From positions 1 through 42,413 of the forward strand of contig CAILKC010000263.1 of NCBI GenBank assembly GCA_903834675.1: 42,413 nt of DNA. The letters are read 5' to 3'. Made by a program: the position numbers and the translations under genes. Source of the stretch: an uncultured Victivallales bacterium. GTDB taxonomy: Bacteria; Verrucomicrobiota; Lentisphaeria; Oligosphaerales; JAFGRS01. Of the stretch, positions 7,089 to 16,000 are shown one piece after another (the stretch's first letter is position 1; each line of letters begins with the position of its first letter). The notes beneath the pieces were generated by a model that saw only the letters and a list, made by a program, of their open reading frames with translations, searched no databases and was not told where the DNA came from.

Positions 7089-8927
7089 TCAGATGCAGTA
7101 CTCCAGAATGACGTCTTTCTGCTTGAGCAGCGCGCCGATGGCGCTGACGCCGTCCTCCACGGCGGTCCCCGCAGGCAGGTTGAGTGCGGCGGAGTAGCTC
7201 TCCAGCGCCTGCTCGCCCACATTGACCACCACGATCTCGTTGGGCTGGTTCAGCAACTCGAGGGTCTGCAGGTCGTAGCGATCCAAATCGGGAATGGAGG
7301 CGATGAAGATCAGTCCCGAGTCGGTCAGGATACGGGCCAATTCGCCGAGGCGACGAATGCGGCTGTCACTGCCGTAAGCGGCCGCGCCGACGTGCGCGTC
7401 CAGCCCGAGCGAGACGTTTCTCATGCCCAGGTAGTAGGCTTTGAAATGCAGTCCGAACAGGCGCAGTTCCAAGGCTTTGGCCAGTGCCTGAGCCGCGTCT
7501 GCGCTACCCTCTTCACTACGGCCTGTAAGCAGAACAAACTTGGCTCTGTGTTTGTACACCGTGGCCCGTTGCTCGAGGCTGACCGCACTGCTTTCCCAAT
7601 GCCGTTCGCGTTCCAGAAAATGGTCCTTCAAAATCGAATCCTGGTCGCGCAACGCCTCAAGGATAATCCCGGCGCCCGCGATCTCGCAGTCATCGACAAT
7701 CACAAAGCGGCCGGTTCCGACAATATCGCGCTCGAGGTCGAAGGCAATGGGCTTGGGGCACTCCAGGATGCATTCGGCCACGTCGTGCCGGTCAATCTGC
7801 TGCTGGTTGTGGACCGAGGTCAGTTCAGAGGCATCCAGCACATTGAGCACATTGACTAGCGCGATCGGAGACCTGGTGGCGGCGAGTTTCAGTTTGTAGG
7901 TCTTGTGCTTGATCATCGGCGCCTTGCCCATCCAGAACAGGTTGACCCGCATCCGCGTGCTGACGCAGGGCTGAGGTTCGGACGCCTTCGTCATCAGTTC
8001 GCCTGGTTTCACGTACACTTGTGTCCGCAGGCAGAACCCCACCGCTTCGCCCGCCTGCGCCGCGGGGTCGGTCGGGGCATTGAAGCGCTCGACGCTGGCC
8101 AGGTGGGAACGCTTCCCGGAGGGCAGGAAGACGACCTCGTCGCCGACCGCGGCCTGGCCGGTGTCGACGCTCCCGGCGAAGATCCGGCGGTCGTCGTCGA
8201 GTTCGGTGAACTTGTAGACGCCTTGCACGGGGAAGCGGAAGGGCAGGGCGACCGGCGACTCAGGCTTGCGAAACGCCTCGATCTGCCCCAACAGCGTCGG
8301 GCCAGAATACCAGGGGGTGGCAGGGGACAGCGCGGTGAAATTGGTCCCTTCCCGCCCGCTGATTGGGATGAACGCCAGCGGGGCGAGGTTGATCTTGCCG
8401 AGGAAAGCGCTGTAGTCTGCGCGAATGGCTTCGAAACGGCCGGCATCGTAGTCGATCAGGTCCATCTTGTTGACCAGCACCGCCACCTGCCTGACGCCGA
8501 GCATGGAGACCATGTAGCCGTGCCGCCGGGAGTTCTCCCTTATTCCTTCCGCGGCATCGATGACCAGAAGCGCGGCTTCGGCCCGGGCCGCGCCGGTGAT
8601 CATGTTCTTGAGAAACTCGATGTGGCCCGGCGCATCGATGAGGGTGTAGTGGCGGGTCGGGGTCTTGAAGAAACAGCGCGCCGTGTCGATGGTGATGCCC
8701 TGGGCCTGTTCATCCTTCAGCGCATCGAGCAGAAAGGCATACTCGAACGGGCGGGCGTGGCGTTGGCACATGGCGCGCACCTGTTCGATCTTGCCCTCGG
8801 GTAACGACCCGGTCTCGGCCAGCAGTCGGCCGATGATGGTGCTCTTGCCATGGTCCACATGCCCGACCATCACGACGCTCATCTGGTCACTGGGGGAAGG
8901 ACTCGAGGGTCTGGGTTCAGCATCCAT
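7089..8927 (-). CDS. cysN: Sulfate adenylyltransferase large subunit with degenerate APS-kinase-like tail
   Basis: The N-terminal 450 residues are a CysN GTPase that drives ATP + sulfate to APS with CysD. G1 is GHVDHGKST (22-30), G3 is DAPGH (98-102) and G4 is NKMD (153-156); elongation-factor-like beta-barrels follow. Residues about 455-612 align with APS kinase (CysC), as in NodQ-type fusions, but the P-loop is replaced by [12 protein letters not shown] (468-479). The DGDNVRHGLN motif reads [10 protein letters not shown] (501-510), so the ATP- and APS-binding residues are lost. The tail is about 158 residues and still has the helix resembling RRVGEVAKLF (here [10 protein letters not shown]). 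It probably cannot phosphorylate APS. The gene lies 45 bp after the DUF2061 gene and 52 bp before the sulfite reductase gene. Confidence 0.92.
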   Translation of the reverse strand: MDAEPRPSSPSPSDQMSVVMVGHVDHGKSTIIGRLLAETGSLPEGKIEQVRAMCQRHARPFEYAFLLDALKDEQAQGITIDTARCFFKTPTRHYTLIDAPGHIEFLKNMITGAARAEAALLVIDAAEGIRENSRRHGYMVSMLGVRQVAVLVNKMDLIDYDAGRFEAIRADYSAFLGKINLAPLAFIPISGREGTNFTALSPATPWYSGPTLLGQIEAFRKPESPVALPFRFPVQGVYKFTELDDDRRIFAGSVDTGQAAVGDEVVFLPSGKRSHLASVERFNAPTDPAAQAGEAVGFCLRTQVYVKPGELMTKASEPQPCVSTRMRVNLFWMGKAPMIKHKTYKLKLAATRSPIALVNVLNVLDASELTSVHNQQQIDRHDVAECILECPKPIAFDLERDIVGTGRFVIVDDCEIAGAGIILEALRDQDSILKDHFLERERHWESSAVSLEQRATVYKHRAKFVLLTGRSEEGSADAAQALAKALELRLFGLHFKAYYLGMRNVSLGLDAHVGAAAYGSDSRIRRLGELARILTDSGLIFIASIPDLDRYDLQTLELLNQPNEIVVVNVGEQALESYSAALNLPAGTAVEDGVSAIGALLKQKDVILEYCI

Positions 8928-8972
8928 ATATCCGCTCCATCACGTTCGGACCGCGGTCGCCGCCGGCGCCCG

Positions 8973-9233
8973 CTAGATATTGTATTCTGTTTCCACTCGC
9001 TGGACGCGCCCGACGGAAATTCGGTTCCAGAGGCGCTCGTGCAGGTAGTACAGCACGGTCTTGGTGCCCACCTCGGCCAGTCCGATGGAGAAGGCCTTCC
9101 CCGCGTGCCCCGTGATGAGCCAGGCGAGCACGACCGTGTCAAAGGTGCCGGTCAGACGCCAGGACACGGCTTTCAACAGGCTGCGGTGGGGCTTCTCCAG
9201 GAAGCGCTCGGTCGTCAGGCTGGACGCGCTCAC
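8973..9233 (-). CDS. DUF2061 small membrane protein of the cys operon
   Basis: The 86-residue protein matches the DUF2061 pattern: [20 protein letters not shown], then VVLAWLITG, and a second hydrophobic stretch including [15 protein letters not shown]. It should span the membrane twice. The family is often found beside sulfate assimilation genes, but its role is unknown; help with sulfate uptake has been suggested only from context. Its start overlaps the cysD stop by 4 bp, so it is translated as part of the operon. Confidence 0.88.
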   Translation of the reverse strand: MSASSLTTERFLEKPHRSLLKAVSWRLTGTFDTVVLAWLITGHAGKAFSIGLAEVGTKTVLYYLHERLWNRISVGRVQRVETEYNI

Positions 9234-10111
9234 ATGTACCCCTCACGGCGCAAGGTCTCGAGCCCGCCGCCGTCCTCTTTGTCCTGGTCGCGCCCGGAGC
9301 GCTCGGCGACGTTGCGGAGCTTGCCCGTCCGGAGTTCATCGATGATCTCCGCGAGAGTGCGCGCCTCCGAGTTGATCGGCTGGGTGCATGGATAGCAGCC
9401 GAGCGAACGATAGCGCTTGCCGTCGCCCTGGTTGAAGTAGAGGGAAACCACGGGGATATGCTCGCGCTCGATGTACTCCCAGATGTTCAGTTCCGTCCAG
9501 TCGAGCAGCGGGTGGATTCGGACGTGCGTGCCGGGCGCAAAATCGGTCTTGAACTGGTTCCATAACTCGGGAGGCTGATCCCCGACGTCCCACTCGCTGT
9601 CTTTGTCACGCGGCGAGAAGTAGCGCTCCTTGGACCGACTGCCTTCCTCGTCGGCGCGAACCCCGGCGATGACCCCGGTGAACGGCTCGGGGTGGCTCTC
9701 CACGACGTACTCGCCGCGCACGTGATCCAGGCGTTGCCGCGGCCAGTCACCGGACAGGGTATGCCTCAACGCCTCGCTCTTCAGCAGGCGGCAGCATTGC
9801 AGCCGCGAGAGCTTGCCGTCGGGAAAGGTCTGCTTGTCCCGCAGCGCCGCCAGGTTCTGGCCCACGATCATGTTCAGGCGCCACTGCTTGGCCAGGGTAT
9901 CCCGGTAGGCGATCATCTCCGGGATCTTGAAGTGCGTGTCGATATGCACCAGCGGAAAGGGCACGTGCCCGAAAAAGGCCTTGCGCGTCAGCCACAGCAT
10001 GACGGTGCTGTCCTTGCCGATTGACCAGAGCATGGCAAGGTCCTTGAAGTCGCGGTAGGCTTCACGCAGGATCCGCACGCTGTGCGCTTCGAGACGGTCC
10101 AGGTGTGTCAT
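9230..10111 (-). CDS. cysD: Sulfate adenylyltransferase subunit 2
   Basis: The 293-residue protein has the PP-loop motif SIGKDST near residue 31 and later family patterns such as [26 protein letters not shown] and [10 protein letters not shown]. With CysN it forms APS from sulfate and ATP. Length and motif order are normal for CysD. The start overlaps the cysH stop by 4 bp and the stop overlaps the DUF2061 start by 4 bp. Translation of cysH, cysD and the DUF2061 gene is therefore likely coupled. Confidence 0.95.
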   Translation of the reverse strand: MTHLDRLEAHSVRILREAYRDFKDLAMLWSIGKDSTVMLWLTRKAFFGHVPFPLVHIDTHFKIPEMIAYRDTLAKQWRLNMIVGQNLAALRDKQTFPDGKLSRLQCCRLLKSEALRHTLSGDWPRQRLDHVRGEYVVESHPEPFTGVIAGVRADEEGSRSKERYFSPRDKDSEWDVGDQPPELWNQFKTDFAPGTHVRIHPLLDWTELNIWEYIEREHIPVVSLYFNQGDGKRYRSLGCYPCTQPINSEARTLAEIIDELRTGKLRNVAERSGRDQDKEDGGGLETLRREGYM

Positions 10112-10932
10112 CGGGGTTGCCTCCTTAGGAGCTGGCCTGCGCGCCGAGTGCCGGCCGACGGCCGCTGCTTCAGGGTCACGGCCGCCGTTTCATCAACGCG
10201 CAGATGCAGGCCGCATTCCTTGTGTTCGGGCTCTTCCCACCACCAGCGGCCCGCCCGAACCTCCTCGCCCGGAGCCGTCGGGCGCGTGCAGCAGGCGCAG
10301 CCGATACTCGGATAGCCCTTGTCGTGCAAGGGGTTGTACGGAATCCCGTGCTTCCGGATGGTGGACCAGACCTCCGCCTCAGTCCACTGCGCCAGTGGGC
10401 TGATCTTGTACAGGCCGTTGCCGCTGTCCCATTCCACCTCCCGCAGGTCGGCGCGGGTCACGCTCTGGCCACCCCGGAGTCCACACACCCAGGCCGCCTT
10501 GCCTGCCAAGGCGCGGCGCAGCGGCTGAAGTTTGCGGACCTCGCAGCAGCGGCGGCGTAAGGCCACGCTCTGCCGAAACAGGTTGGGCCCATGCTCCCCC
10601 ACCAACGCCTCCACCTCGGCCGCCTCAGGACAGAACACCTGGAAACGGATGCCATAGCGCTCCTCGGTCTGCGCCATCAGGTCGTGGCACTCGGGAAATA
10701 GTCGCCCCGTATCGAGGGTGAAGACCGGAATCGAGAGCCCGGCCGTAACCATCAGATGCACCAACAGCTGATCTTCGGCGCCCAACCCAGAGCCGATCAC
10801 TAGCCTGTCGCCAAAGGTCCGGACCGCCCAGCCCAGCACCGCTTCCGGCGCGGCGCCGACAAGTTGCCGCTGCCAGGCGCCCAGCTCCGGATCGTCAGCC
10901 ACGCACGGCTCTAAGCTCGATCGCGATGTCAT
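10108..10932 (-). CDS. cysH: Adenylylsulfate (APS) reductase, 4Fe-4S type
   Basis: This 274-residue CysH-family protein has CC (129-130, RRRCCEVRK), C212 and C215 (IGCACC) and the catalytic ECGLH (C240). The paired-cysteine motifs bind a 4Fe-4S cluster and mark enzymes that reduce APS directly; PAPS-only reductases lack them. The [16 protein letters not shown] segment is like that of plant-type and Pseudomonas-type APS reductases. It is the first gene of the operon, 55-60 nt after the predicted transcription start. An APS-specific enzyme agrees with the dead APS-kinase tail on CysN. The C-terminal 30 residues are basic and variable. Confidence 0.93.
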   Translation of the reverse strand: MTSRSSLEPCVADDPELGAWQRQLVGAAPEAVLGWAVRTFGDRLVIGSGLGAEDQLLVHLMVTAGLSIPVFTLDTGRLFPECHDLMAQTEERYGIRFQVFCPEAAEVEALVGEHGPNLFRQSVALRRRCCEVRKLQPLRRALAGKAAWVCGLRGGQSVTRADLREVEWDSGNGLYKISPLAQWTEAEVWSTIRKHGIPYNPLHDKGYPSIGCACCTRPTAPGEEVRAGRWWWEEPEHKECGLHLRVDETAAVTLKQRPSAGTRRAGQLLRRQPR

Positions 10933-10976
10933 GCGCAGTCACCCTTACGTAAACACGCCCTATTCGTCGCATTGTC

Positions 10977-10998
10977 TAGTATCACGATGGAGATACTA
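10977..10998. promoter_or_regulatory. Inverted-repeat operator candidate at the cys promoter
   Basis: TAGTATC (10977-10983) and GATACTA (10992-10998) form a perfect 7-bp inverted repeat with an 8-bp spacer. One arm overlaps the -10 box and the centre falls on the predicted transcription start. That position suits a dimeric repressor that blocks RNA polymerase. It is AT-rich amid GC-rich DNA. No regulator gene lies beside it, so the protein that binds is unknown. Confidence 0.55.
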
Positions 10999-11023
10999 TA
11001 CGGCGGCTCTGTTGTGCCGTCAA
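10995..11023 (-). promoter_or_regulatory. Sigma70-like promoter of the cys operon
   Basis: On the minus strand TTGACG (11023-11018) is followed after exactly 17 nt by TATAGT (11000-10995). Each box differs from the consensus at one position. The predicted start of transcription is near 10988, giving a leader of about 55 nt to the cysH ATG. This is the best-formed promoter I found in the window. Confidence 0.7.
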
Positions 11024-11245
11024 GGGCAGGTGGTCCTTCTATTGCAGTACCCCACGAGGCTTGTGCAGAACCGCCGCGTCGTCCCTGGAGCTGAAGCGGG
11101 GCCCCCTGGGCCTGAGCGTCTGGAGGTGGGGTGATCTCGGCGGCGATGTCTTCACCGCTTCTCGGTGCTAACGCCTCGAGAGCGGACTCCGCCGCGACTC
11201 GGGATAGTCCTGAACGTACCGTGGAGGCCGTTCACGACCTCTTCC

Positions 11246-12688
11246 TCAGGCCTGGTCCACCACTGTCGCCTCGGCCTGCTGCAGGGCGGCGGCGATAGCG
11301 GCCTGTCGCCGGGCGTCCGGTCGGTTGGCGGGCCGGGCGGCGAGGTTGGCCGCCCGGGCGCGGGCCAGGGCGTAGGTATCGCGGCAGCCCGCGGCCTGCC
11401 AGGTGGCGAACGGTCCGCGCACGGCGAGTTCCGGGGTGAAGTACTCGGCGCTGCGCAGGCGGGCGAGGGTGTGCTCCTGCGTGAGGTAGGTTTCGCCTTG
11501 CGGCCCCACCTGCCGGATGAGCTCCGCCGCCAGGCTCTCGGGGGTGACCTCCACCCCGGCTGCCAGGCGACGGCACATGGCGGCGATCTCGGCGTCCATC
11601 AGGAGCTGCTCGTCGCTGCAGGTCATGCCGGTGGCGAACATGCCACAGTTGACGATGAGATCATTGCCGGCGCCGACCGCGGCCATCTGGCTGAAGGTCT
11701 TCTCCCAGGCATTCTGCTCGTCATGGGCGTGGTTGTCGGAGTTGGGCGCGGTGGTGTGTGAGGGCACCCGGTAGAAGCGTGCGAGCTGCGCCCCGGCGAT
11801 GCGACAGACGCTGGTCTCGATCGAGCCGACCAGCGCCGCGCCACTGCGCATATCGGTCGTGGTCCAAGAGTTCGCGTAGAGGACCGGATGGCCAGGTTTG
11901 AGCACCTGGATCATGGCCAGGCCAGAGAGGCACTCGGCGTTGTTCAAGGTCAGCAGTCCGGCCAGGGTGTACGGCGCGGAGACGCCCGCGTTGGGCTCCG
12001 GCAGGATGGCCAGGGGTACGTTCGTTTCGAGGGTGCCGAGGATGGCCTCGCACACCGTGCCCTCCCAGAACAGCGGACTGGTCGGCGACAGCTGGCTGAT
12101 GCCGTAGACCTGCCGACCAAAGTCGCCCGCGAAGGCCGCCCGTAACAGCTCGATACAGCCGCGGTTGACCAGGGCGCTGTCGGTGGAGAAGAAGAGCGGT
12201 TTGCGGCTGTTCTGCACCGTGGCCGCTACGGCGTGCAGCAACGTGGCGCGCGGCACCCTGACGTCCTGCGGCATCACCGGAATGCCGATCATGTCGATCA
12301 CGGCAAGCTGCTCGCATAGCCGGGCAAAGCGGGCCACATCCTCGACGCGCGAGGGGCGCCTGGCGCCGGTTACCGAATCCACCCAGAAGACGGCGTTATG
12401 CCCGGCGGCCATCCTGGGCACACCATCGCCCAGCACGAAGGCGGGCTGCCCCTCGCGATCGAAAACCTCGAGCCTCGACGGGATCCGCGCTAAGGCGTCT
12501 TCCAACACCGCCCGCGGAAAACGCACATTCTGGGTCGCCAGGTCCACCGGCAGCCCCTTGCCACGCAGCAACTCCAGCATCCTGGTGCTCAGCACCTTGA
12601 CGCCGCATTCCGCCAGAATCCCCAGGGTGGCGTCGTGGATGGCCCGGATCTCGGCCTCGGAGAGGACCGTCATGCTGGCGAGTTTCAT
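11246..12688 (-). CDS. MttB-family (non-pyrrolysine) methyltransferase
   Basis: The 480-residue protein matches the trimethylamine methyltransferase MttB superfamily. Examples are ILAECGVKVLS near the start, the GAHNAVF-like segment (here AAGHNAVFWVDS), and GVSAPYTLAGLLTLNNAE. No in-frame TAG interrupts the gene, so it belongs to the larger group lacking pyrrolysine. Characterised members of that group demethylate quaternary amines such as glycine betaine or carnitine and pass the methyl group to a corrinoid protein. No corrinoid protein or corrinoid methyltransferase gene is in this window, so substrate and partner are unknown. I chose the ATG at 12688, with an AAAGGG-type site before it; the 103 residues upstream in the open frame are translated repeat DNA. 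Confidence 0.82.
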   Translation of the reverse strand: MKLASMTVLSEAEIRAIHDATLGILAECGVKVLSTRMLELLRGKGLPVDLATQNVRFPRAVLEDALARIPSRLEVFDREGQPAFVLGDGVPRMAAGHNAVFWVDSVTGARRPSRVEDVARFARLCEQLAVIDMIGIPVMPQDVRVPRATLLHAVAATVQNSRKPLFFSTDSALVNRGCIELLRAAFAGDFGRQVYGISQLSPTSPLFWEGTVCEAILGTLETNVPLAILPEPNAGVSAPYTLAGLLTLNNAECLSGLAMIQVLKPGHPVLYANSWTTTDMRSGAALVGSIETSVCRIAGAQLARFYRVPSHTTAPNSDNHAHDEQNAWEKTFSQMAAVGAGNDLIVNCGMFATGMTCSDEQLLMDAEIAAMCRRLAAGVEVTPESLAAELIRQVGPQGETYLTQEHTLARLRSAEYFTPELAVRGPFATWQAAGCRDTYALARARAANLAARPANRPDARRQAAIAAALQQAEATVVDQA

Positions 12689-12767
12689 CGCGTGCCCTTT
12701 CTGGGCCTCAAGCCTGCCTGCTATGAACTTCCCGGAATCACGGCGTAACATAAGCCTTGCCGTCTCT

Positions 12768-12937
12768 GGGGATACCGCGAACCTGCCCGAAACGGGCTTG
12801 GCATCGCGGGCTCCAGGAGACGGGGGATACCGCGAACCTGCCCGAAACGGGCTTGGCATCGCGGGCTCCAGGGAGGCCAGCGGGGTCAGGGCAGACGCCT
12901 GCCTGATTTCGCGGGGGTCTCTTTCTTGAAACCGCCC
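12768..12937. repeat. Composite repeat: two hairpin units plus 63-bp conserved block
   Basis: Two near-identical units (12768-12817 and 12822-12873) run from GGGGATACCGCG to GCGGGCTCCAGG. In each, CGCGA pairs with TCGCG and CCCG pairs with CGGG, a nested hairpin. The following block, 12875-12937, matches 26583-26645 closely: GGCCAGCG, GGTCAGGGCAGACGCCTGCC and GGGGTCTCTTTCTT are all shared, with a variable 10-bp middle. The same order (units, then block) occurs at both sites, so the composite moves or is copied as one element. Confidence 0.8.
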
Positions 12938-12957
12938 AGCGGCAGCGCTGCAGGCTC

Positions 12958-12985
12958 TTGACCTGAGCCCGTGCGGCGCTATCCT
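12958..12985 (+). promoter_or_regulatory. Promoter candidate for the GH42-like gene
   Basis: TTGACC (12958-12963) and TATCCT (12980-12985) are separated by 16 bp, about 78 bp before the GH42-like start codon at 13063. The boxes lie just past the 63-bp repeat block. They are moderately close to the sigma70 consensus; without expression data this is a candidate only. Confidence 0.4.
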
Positions 12986-13062
12986 CAACGGCAGCAAGAA
13001 CTCACCCGCCCCGGGGGCCGGGGCGCGGTTGGCTGGAGCCGATGCTCAAGGAGAGTCTACCC

Positions 13063-16000
13063 ATGAAGCGTGTCACCTTCTTGTCCGGCCTATTTTGGCT
13101 GGGCATCGCCTGCGGCCTGGCCCAGGATATGGCCGAACTCGAGGTGGACCACAACGTCAACGCGGTCTTCGTCACGCCGCACACCGACTGGGCTACGCCT
13201 TACGCGCTGGGTCCGACCCGGGCGCTGTTCTTTGTGAATGGCCGCGGCGCGAACGCCCGCGAGGTCATCGAGCTAAAGCAGCGTTTTGACCTCGACCCGC
13301 AGATGGTCTTCTGGGCCCGCATCGTCGACACCACCCGGGACGACTGGCACGGCGGCGAGAACGGCGTCCTGCGCCTGGCACAGCTGCTGGCGCAGCGCTG
13401 GGACGCCTTCGTCTTCATGGACGTGCAACCGGAGAAGCTACCGCTCGAGCAGCAGGTCGCGCTCATCCAGGCGGTCTCCGCGGGCGCCGGGCTGGTGCTC
13501 TTGGGCAGCGACGATCCGCGCGTGCTCAAGGACAAGAACCGGCTCAAGGAGCTTCCCGCCTTTCTTGGCGACGTGGAGGGGGCAGTGGCTTTCGCCGTCA
13601 AGAACGGCCGTGGCCTGCGTCTGCCACCGCGCCCTGACCTGGGGTATCGCCCCGGTTGGGAAGTCGCCTACGACGAGTGGGACATGCGCCTGGGCAAAGC
13701 CATCCTGTGGGCCGCCGGCAAGGAGCCCAAGCTGAGCCTGACCCTGACGGCGAAGGGCACGGAGCTGCCCCGGACGGGCCTGCCCGGCGCCGCGGCGACC
13801 CTGCAATGGCAGGGCGCCGGAGCCAAGACCGTGGCTGACGTGGTTCTGCGCCGCGAGGATGGGACCGTCATCAGCACCCGGCAGCAACCCCTCGGTGCGC
13901 CCGGCGGGAGTGTGGCTCTCGAGAGTCCGTTGGTACGGGCGGGCCGTTACGTGTTTGACGTCATCGCCCGTGACGGCGAGACCGTGGCCGCCTTCGCCAG
14001 CGTCCCCTTTGCTGTCGTCGGCGAGCGCCAGGTAGCGGAGATCACGCTCACGCCAGACTGGGCCGAGATCGGGCAGCGCCTGAGCGGCCAGGTGACGTTG
14101 GCCGGTCCGCCGGGCGGCGCGGAGCGCTTGCTGATCAGCCTGTTCGACCGCCGCGACCGCGAGCTGGTGCGGCAGGTCGTGGAGCCGGTGACCACCGCGG
14201 CGGCTTTCAGCTTCGAGGTGCCTTCGTGGTTCCCGATGTTGCTCGAGGTCCGCGCCACGCTGCTGGAGGGCCAGCAGGAGGTCGCCTCGGCGTGGCGGTT
14301 TGCGCGTGTGGTCAAGCGCCACCGTGGTCAGTTCAACTTCGTCATGTGGGATACGCCCAGCGGCAATCTGGCCCCGTACGCGGAGGAGAGCCTGGCCAGA
14401 AACGGCGTGACAGCGCAATTGCGCGGGGGCACGCCCCAGCCTTACATCGCCGCCTACGACATCGCCTGGATTCCCTACACGACGCACATTGCGGCGGACA
14501 AGGACGCGCAAGGGGTCATGAAGCCGGTCTGCTGGAATGACGAGGCCGCTATTCAGGCGCAGGTGGACAAGATCGTCGACAGCTATCTCCCCTCGCGCCA
14601 GCACGGCGTCTTCGTCTACTCGCTGGGCGACGAGATCGCGGTGCGCGGCTCGTGCCTGAGCCCGTCGTGCCTGGAGGCCTACCGCGCCTATCTGCGGGAG
14701 CAGTACGGCGACCTCGCGGCACTCAACGCCTCCTGGGGCAGCGCCTACGCGAGCTTTGCCGAGGTGCAGTTGAGCACGCCCACCGACAACGACGAAGCGC
14801 AGGCCTTCCGCGAGGGCAACTTCCCGCGCTGGTTCGACCGCCAGGCCTTCCAGTCGTACAGTTTCTGTCGGCTCTGCGAGCGCTTCGGCAAGGGCTTCCG
14901 TCGCATCGATCCGGAGAGTCGCTGCGGTTTCGAGGGCGCCGGCACCTTCGGCCAGGCCGATGACCTGGATGGCTTCGTGCGCAGCAACGGCTTCTGGTCG
15001 CCCTATCCCGGCACTGCCGACGAGGTGCTGCGTTCCATCGCCCCTCGCGACTTCCCGCGCGCCAACTGGATGGGCTACACCAAGGACGCCGACTCGCTGC
15101 TGGAGAAGTACTGGCGCATGGTGACCCGCGGCTGCGATAGCGTCTGGTGGTGGCGCTGGGAGGTCATGGGCCGCTTCCATGGCTGGCTGGCGCCCAATCT
15201 CGATCCCTACCCGGCGGTGCAGGAGATTCTGCGCGATACGCAGATGGTGCGCGACGGTCTGGGCGACCTGCTGCTGCATTCCGAGATGCAGACCGACGGG
15301 ATCGGCATCCTCTACTCGCAGCCCTCGGCGTATGCGGCGAAGGTGCAGGTGTCGCCCTCGTATGGGAGCTATGAGAGCAACCATGAAGCGTTCCACAACG
15401 CCCTGCGGGAGATGGGGCTGAACTTCCGCTATTTCACCGATCGGCAGCTCCGGATGGGCGAGGTGGAACTGAGCCGGTTTGGGGTCATCATCCTGCCCAT
15501 GACGCAGGCGCTGAGCGCCGCCGAGGCCGAGTCGTTCCGCCAGTATGTGCGCCAGGGCGGGGTGCTGATCGCGGACCTCCGGCCGGGGATCTACGATGGC
15601 CACCTCAAGCCCCTGGCGGCCGGACAACTGGATGATGTGTTTGGCGTCCTTCGCAGCGGCTGCGGGGAGGCGCTGACGGCGGATGGCCTGATCAAGGTAG
15701 CCGCCGCGGGCGCTGCCCCCGAGTCGTCGCTGGTGCTCCCCAAGGTAAAGGCCGATGGCGGGGTGCAGGCCGCCGGCGCCACGGCGGCGGGCGCGGCGGG
15801 CCAGGCTCCGCTCTTCCTCAGCAACCGCTTCGGCCAGGGGCGGGCGGTGCTGCTGAACCTGGCGCTGGGCTCCTATTCCACCCTCGGTTCGGAGGCCTCG
15901 CCAGACCTGGTCGCGCGGTGGCTGCGGCTGACCCTCGAATCAGGGCGAGTCTCGCCCGCCCTCGACCTCCGCTCTGCCCAGGGCCAGCCGGTCCGCAATC

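Larger units (their letters stand above)
10933..11245. other. Gap between mttB-family gene and cysH
   Basis: These 313 bp hold the cys promoter and operator in their first 90 bp. The rest (about 11030-11245) is GC-rich and shows no convincing ORF, RNA fold or terminator. Both flanking genes are on the minus strand, so the second part is the 3' flank of the methyltransferase gene. Confidence 0.6.
12689..13062. other. Divergent intergenic region with repeats
   Basis: These 374 bp separate the divergently transcribed methyltransferase and GH42-like genes. They contain two hairpin repeat units (12768-12817 and 12822-12873), a 63-bp block shared with 26583-26645, and a promoter candidate for the plus-strand gene. 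The open frame through the repeats is incidental. Confidence 0.75.

Noticed and set aside
11246..12688. Pyrrolysine (in-frame TAG) in the MttB protein
   Set aside because: The reading frame is continuous over 480 codons with no in-frame amber codon.
12689..12997. 103-residue N-terminal extension of the MttB protein
   Set aside because: It is translated repeat DNA and lacks a ribosome site; the ATG at 12688 has one.
13438..15627. Long minus-strand ORF (729 codons) inside the GH42-like gene
   Set aside because: It is antisense to a gene with clear signal peptide, motifs and ribosome site. The composition is His/Arg/Gly-rich, as expected from the complement of high-GC codons.
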